In this document: piece after piece, positions 60,513 through 64,000 of the stretch
Numbering within the stretch: the stretch's first letter is position 1
Layout: every line of letters starts with the position of its first letter
Assembly (NCBI GenBank): GCA_041859045.1
Contig: JBHELB010000033.1
Coordinates: forward strand, 1-64,000
Direction: 5' to 3'
Origin: JBHELB01 sp041859045
GTDB lineage: Bacteria; Hydrogenedentota; Hydrogenedentia; Hydrogenedentales; SLHB01
Length of the DNA: 64,000 nt
The notes under the pieces: model-generated
The model's input: only the letters and a program-made list of their open reading frames with translations
Told to the model about the DNA's origin: nothing
The model's database searches: none
Program-made: the position numbers and the translations under genes

Positions 60513-61738
60513 TTCCCTTCCCCCTTTGCATCTCCAAACAAATCCGACTGCGCGGTAAGCATCGCGAACATGATCGCGTCGCCGAGCGGACCGCCCGTTA
60601 CGAAATGAAGTCGTCTCCCCTTATCGATTGGCGCGCCGAACGCGTGCGCAGTGGCGTAGAGCTGGACAAACATCTCGCGATCGCCGTGAATGCGCGCGTT
60701 CGCAATTGAGAATCCTGTGGGCGAGATTGCGTATCCGAAAACCACAGGACCGCTGTCAATATCTCCCGGCCCCTGAACAGCGCCTCGAGGATATTCGCGC
60801 ATCACCCCAAAGCCCAAGCGTCGATCCGCCAATTCCCGTTTGACCGCGTCGTACAATTCGCGTGAAAGCGCCTTGTCCGCAAAGGAGAGGAAATAGGCCC
60901 CGAATGCCGTACCGGAACCGCGCGGCTCGTCCGATGGCTCCCCAGTATCATAGACTTCCGCCTGGAAAAGCAGGCCCGTGCGTGGATCTATACAATGCTC
61001 ACGAAACCTCTCCATCCATCGCCGCAGGGTTGCACTATGATCAGCGCCGGTTGCGCGCTGATGGAGGGCCAGCGAGGCGGCGACCGTCGTGTTGTCAAGG
61101 GCATAGACCTCGTCGGGATACGTCAATAACAATCCCGAGGGACTCTGTTCGAACGCGCGCGTCAAGTACTCCGTAATCTGGTCGTTCAGATCCGCATGCG
61201 ACATATCCCCTAGGCAGCGCCGTAACCCCAACAATACATTGACATACCCAAGATAGCCGAGGTGGCCGAACTCGTCGCCGTCTATCGCATCAATTGGGTC
61301 GGCATCGCCCCAAGACTCGCGGTCGTGGGCGCGAACTTCCGGCGATAGCATCCGCTCGATGCAACGGTCCACGAGCGGGAGATAGCGCTCTCGCATTTCT
61401 GGATGCGCCGCAGCCAACTGGGCGAAGCCTATCCCGCTCATTAGATACGTGCCGAAAAGCCACTCTCCGTCCAGTTGGGACGATCCCGTTGCGAACGCCC
61501 CGCGGTCCAATCCGTCTGCGCCAGGCGACACCCACTCTTCAACGCCCGCCGCGAGACGGGTTTGAAGCGCAAAATCGCCGTCATACCAGTGTTCCCCCGA
61601 GCGCGCACACCACCAATACGGAACCCGCGCCGTAACCAATACGAAAATCAGCACACCCAGTGCGAAAGACATTAATCGCGTTAACAGACTTCGTCCCATA
61701 GGCCTCCACCCAGCGGCAACAAACCGCCCCCGGCGCAT
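60509..61738 (-). CDS. Membrane-anchored helical-barrel-like protein, unknown function
   Basis: After an N-terminal membrane span (LMSFALGVLIFVLVTARVPYW) the roughly 409-residue protein looks largely helical. It has repeated Gly/Trp/Asp blocks such as SSQLDGEWLFGTYLMSGIGFAQLAAAHPEM, LGYLGYVNVLLGLRRCL and SGTAFGAYFLSFADKALSRELY. The pattern suggests an alpha/alpha-barrel enzyme domain facing the periplasm, possibly linalool-dehydratase-isomerase-like; I am not sure of this. The start is uncertain: ATG 61738 has AGGACG upstream, and ATGs at 61744 and 61699 are alternatives. It is coupled to the two-span protein downstream. Confidence 0.6.
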   Translation of the reverse strand: MRRGRFVAAGWRPMGRSLLTRLMSFALGVLIFVLVTARVPYWWCARSGEHWYDGDFALQTRLAAGVEEWVSPGADGLDRGAFATGSSQLDGEWLFGTYLMSGIGFAQLAAAHPEMRERYLPLVDRCIERMLSPEVRAHDRESWGDADPIDAIDGDEFGHLGYLGYVNVLLGLRRCLGDMSHADLNDQITEYLTRAFEQSPSGLLLTYPDEVYALDNTTVAASLALHQRATGADHSATLRRWMERFREHCIDPRTGLLFQAEVYDTGEPSDEPRGSGTAFGAYFLSFADKALSRELYDAVKRELADRRLGFGVMREYPRGAVQGPGDIDSGPVVFGYAISPTGFSIANARIHGDREMFVQLYATAHAFGAPIDKGRRLHFVTGGPLGDAIMFAMLTAQSDLFGDAKGEGK

Positions 61739-61867
61739 TATCATCGTCCTAGAGCGAGCATTCAATCCGCTCCCAAACCTTGATGCGCCCGCCCAAGATG
61801 CGCCGCCCAAGATGTTGTGTCGTGCCGCTCCTGCAGAGTAGAATGCCGTGCTTTCTGGAGGTTACGC

Positions 61868-62455
61868 ATGACAGCAGCAAATTCGGGTTACGTGGACTAT
61901 TTTGAGGTGCTGGGTTTGGAGCCCGGCGCTAAGCCCGGCGAAGTCCGCAAGGAATATCGCCGCAGAATGAAGGATCTCGTGGCGGAGATCGCCCGGGTGG
62001 AAATCACTCCGGAACGACGCGGGCGTTACCTGCTTGAGATCGCCAAACTGAACGCGGCGCTCTGCGTACTGCGCGATCAGGATGAACGCGACCGCTATTG
62101 GGAGACACGCCAAAACCTGATGGCGCTCGAGGAGGAATACCGGCAGGCCGATGCGTCCGGTTCCCAGGAAACCGATCTCCTGCGCCGTCGATATGACGCC
62201 CAGTTGCGCGATTTCCTGTCCAAATACGTGGAAGAGGCGATGCTCCTGGCGGGCCGGGATAAGGAAGCGGTGGAAGCCAGTCACTGGGATTCGGCGCACG
62301 AACGCCACGCCTCACGCCTGTTGCGCGAGTATCGTCATATGCTCTTCCAGGAGATTCTCGAGCGCTTGCCGTATGCGGAAGTAACCCGGCCCGAGGTGGA
62401 CTGGAACGAGCGAAGCCGTGCCGTGGCCGCGCTCCTGGCCGGGAAAAGGAGTTAG
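61868..62455 (+). CDS. Degenerate J-domain (DnaJ-like) protein
   Basis: The N-terminal 75 residues read like a J-domain (YVDYFEVLGLEPGAKPGEVRKEYRRRMKDLV through LNAALCVLRDQDERDRYW), but the HPD tripeptide needed to stimulate DnaK is absent. A charged helical region of about 115 residues follows. It is thus probably a scaffold or a J-like protein rather than an active Hsp70 co-chaperone. GGAGG lies 6 bases before the ATG at 61868. The next gene begins 3 bases after its stop. Confidence 0.7.
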   Translation: MTAANSGYVDYFEVLGLEPGAKPGEVRKEYRRRMKDLVAEIARVEITPERRGRYLLEIAKLNAALCVLRDQDERDRYWETRQNLMALEEEYRQADASGSQETDLLRRRYDAQLRDFLSKYVEEAMLLAGRDKEAVEASHWDSAHERHASRLLREYRHMLFQEILERLPYAEVTRPEVDWNERSRAVAALLAGKRS

Positions 62456-62458
62456 CAC

Positions 62459-63550
62459 ATGGCGCGCGCTTCAACGACTGCGGATCAAGGCAAAGCGGTG
62501 GACCTGGAAACCGTTGCGCGGGCAATGGCATGGGCGATATGTAACGGCGACATTGTGAATCTTCGCCTGTTGTTTGCGCCGTTTTCGCCAGCGCGCCGCA
62601 ACTCCAGCGAGCGCTTTGACCAGCCTAAGTATCTGTACCTTCAGCCCGCCCCGGAGCAGATGGCAACCCCTGAATACTCCGCAGCGCTGGAATTGGTCCG
62701 GCGTGGATCCGCGTGGGCCCACATCCAGCGGGAACTGGAGGCCGATCGGCCTGCGCAGCTCCCTTGGGAACTTTTGATGGCGCTTGGGGACCGTGCAGTG
62801 GCCTTAGGGAAGTATTCCAGCGCCGCCAGGGCCTACGAAACCTTGCGCATTCGCGGGCGTATGCAGGAAGAATTCCTCACCCAAGCCACGTGCGCATTGG
62901 ATGCGGGCGACGTACCCACGGCGGCGCGCGCCTTTTCCATTGCCAGCGGGCTGGCCTATAACTACGCAGCGTTTCCAGAACCCGGACCGCAGGTGCCGGA
63001 CTTTCAGATACGCGCGCTCATGATTCACGGCGAATATCCGCAGACTCCCAGCGATTGTCTCGCCGCGCAAGAGGCCGAGCCGTTTGTTAACAACGCTCTG
63101 GCCTACCTCTTGCTCGACCCGGCCATGGCCGCGCGGACCGAGAAATATCCACTTCCACTAAAAACCGCTCTGGCCGCCGAACTGGTTCGCTTAGGCGATC
63201 CCGAATGGGACACCTTTGCTCAACGCTACCGTGAGGCCGTCGCCATGGCGGAAAACCTGGGACAACGCCTCGCTCAAGACACCCGGCGGCAGTCTCTGAG
63301 TCTGGCGGATGAAATCGCCGCCCAGCGCGAGGCCGATCCCGCCGAATTGATGATTCACTTGCTGGGCCGGGCGATTCCGGAAGGCGAGTGGTGGCAGTAT
63401 CTCAAGGAATTGGCTTGTCTCCATCCCGCCGGAGTGCTGTTTATTGCGCGCCAGGCGGTGGGGGATACCGAGGTCCTGACGCCTCGGTTCCGTCCGGACA
63501 ATCCCTTGGGAATCGCTTCGGGCTTGATCGCGGCCCCCGCCACGATGTAA
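62459..63550 (+). CDS. Helical-repeat (TPR-like) protein, unknown function
   Basis: The 363-residue protein has no signal peptide. Its middle (about 95-170) has TPR-like helical pairs: LMALGDRAVALGKYSSAARAYETLRIRGRMQEEFLTQATCALDAGDVPTAARAFSIASGL. The C-terminal half is helical with no motif that I recognise. It is translated 3 bases after the J-like gene, so the two products probably act together, perhaps as a scaffold. Confidence 0.65.
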   Translation: MARASTTADQGKAVDLETVARAMAWAICNGDIVNLRLLFAPFSPARRNSSERFDQPKYLYLQPAPEQMATPEYSAALELVRRGSAWAHIQRELEADRPAQLPWELLMALGDRAVALGKYSSAARAYETLRIRGRMQEEFLTQATCALDAGDVPTAARAFSIASGLAYNYAAFPEPGPQVPDFQIRALMIHGEYPQTPSDCLAAQEAEPFVNNALAYLLLDPAMAARTEKYPLPLKTALAAELVRLGDPEWDTFAQRYREAVAMAENLGQRLAQDTRRQSLSLADEIAAQREADPAELMIHLLGRAIPEGEWWQYLKELACLHPAGVLFIARQAVGDTEVLTPRFRPDNPLGIASGLIAAPATM

Positions 63551-63708
63551 ACCTTATTGACGCGCGGTCCGCGCTCGGTCTCTCCGAATCTGCAAAACCT
63601 TCGCCCTGTCGGCGGGGATAGACTCAAACCGGAGAGGAAGAGATGAGGGGACGGGCTTTCTGCGGACGAAGCCCGGCACGCAGTACTTATCACAGGGGAA
63701 AGTTGGTT

Positions 63709-64000
63709 ATGAACGCCTACCAGATTCATCTCGATCCCGCCCGTATGCCCGATGCTTGGCTCAACCTCACGCCGGACCTGTCGCCCGCGCTTGAGCCGCC
63801 GCTTCACCCCGGCACAAAACAGCCGATTCAGCCCAGCGATATGGAGCCCATCTTCCCGATGAGCCTCATCGAGCAGGAAATGTCGGCCGCGCCGATGGTC
63901 TCCATCCCCGGCGAGATCATGGACATCTACCGTCTTTACCGGCCCACGCCGTTGCGCCGCGCCTACCGCCTTGAGAAGGCTCTGGGCACGCCCGCCAAGA
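63709..64000 (+). CDS. TrpB-like (TrpB2-type) tryptophan synthase beta chain, 5' part
   Basis: Only the first 97 codons are in the window. The N-terminus matches TrpB2-type pyridoxal-phosphate enzymes: DAWLNLTPDLSPALEPPLHPGT, PIQPSDMEPIFPMSLIEQEMS and the block IYRLYRPTPLRRAYRLEKALGTPA. TrpB2 proteins make tryptophan from indole and serine and often act without TrpA. ATG 63709 fits homologues; an in-frame ATG at 63643 has a better ribosome-binding site (GAGAGGAAG) and would add 22 residues. The gap before it (63551-63708) has a small hairpin (CGGGCTT/AAGCCCG, about 63652-63677) but no clear promoter. Confidence 0.85.
   Translation, partial: MNAYQIHLDPARMPDAWLNLTPDLSPALEPPLHPGTKQPIQPSDMEPIFPMSLIEQEMSAAPMVSIPGEIMDIYRLYRPTPLRRAYRLEKALGTPAK

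Overview
The window is a compact chromosomal segment of a Gram-negative bacterium with GC-rich coding DNA. I see no transposase, integrase, phage gene or CRISPR array. The lineage is not fixed by the sequence. The mix of a GH172 (DUF2961) protein, a GH99-like protein, a Gfo/Idh/MocA dehydrogenase beside a TAT-exported sugar-isomerase-like protein, a PKD protein with a CTERM-like tail and an Rnf complex would fit the Planctomycetes/Hydrogenedentota part of the tree. That placement is inference only. TonB-like and OmpA-like proteins support an outer membrane.

Region by region. 1-3950: tuf 3' end, tRNA-Trp, secE, nusG, rplK, rplA; then metK stands where rplJ-rplL-rpoB would usually follow. 3973-8455 (minus): a U32-family protein, an SGNH hydrolase and an OmpA-like lipoprotein. 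8830-17411: a GH172 protein, DNA polymerase IV, a short hybrid cluster protein, a secreted esterase/PKD protein and a fused 2-oxoacid dehydrogenase E1. 17564-22867: a PHP phosphatase, a small monooxygenase-fold protein, a GH99-like protein and penicillin-binding protein 1C in one co-directional run. 22881-24300: a PAS-adenylate cyclase, then a small independent transcription unit with an exceptionally long Shine-Dalgarno-type sequence. 24373-30576: a FAH-family enzyme, a glucuronokinase-like GHMP kinase and, convergent to it, a GalU-like enzyme plus a 1118-residue GHMP-kinase/UDP-sugar-pyrophosphorylase fusion; together they look like a nucleotide-sugar salvage locus.

30661-42474 is the energy core, all on the minus strand behind a strong promoter: rnfB, a giant pyruvate:ferredoxin oxidoreductase with its own C-terminal ferredoxin-like domain, rnfC, rnfD, rnfG, rnfE, rnfA, a small Cys-rich membrane protein and heme A synthase. 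Pyruvate oxidation, ferredoxin and Rnf are thus genetically coupled. Heme A synthase suggests an aerobic branch as well, and the hybrid cluster protein suggests nitrosative or redox stress.

42559-57892 is mainly housekeeping: an oxidoreductase/isomerase-like pair, radC-psd-pssA, an AI-2E-family permease, ilvE, recR, def, a large secreted glycosidase-like protein, a non-RD Ser/Thr kinase, rsfS and gatCAB. 58059-64000: a TonB-like protein, a HAD hydrolase, a candidate structured small RNA on the minus strand (about 59645-59874), an inverted pair of palindromic repeats, a membrane pair, a degenerate J-domain protein, a helical-repeat protein and the 5' end of a TrpB-like gene.

The strongest candidates for undescribed biology are the minus-strand small RNA, the 24035-24300 mini-transcript, the PFOR-Rnf locus with its Cys-rich accessory protein, and the kinase/pyrophosphorylase fusion.
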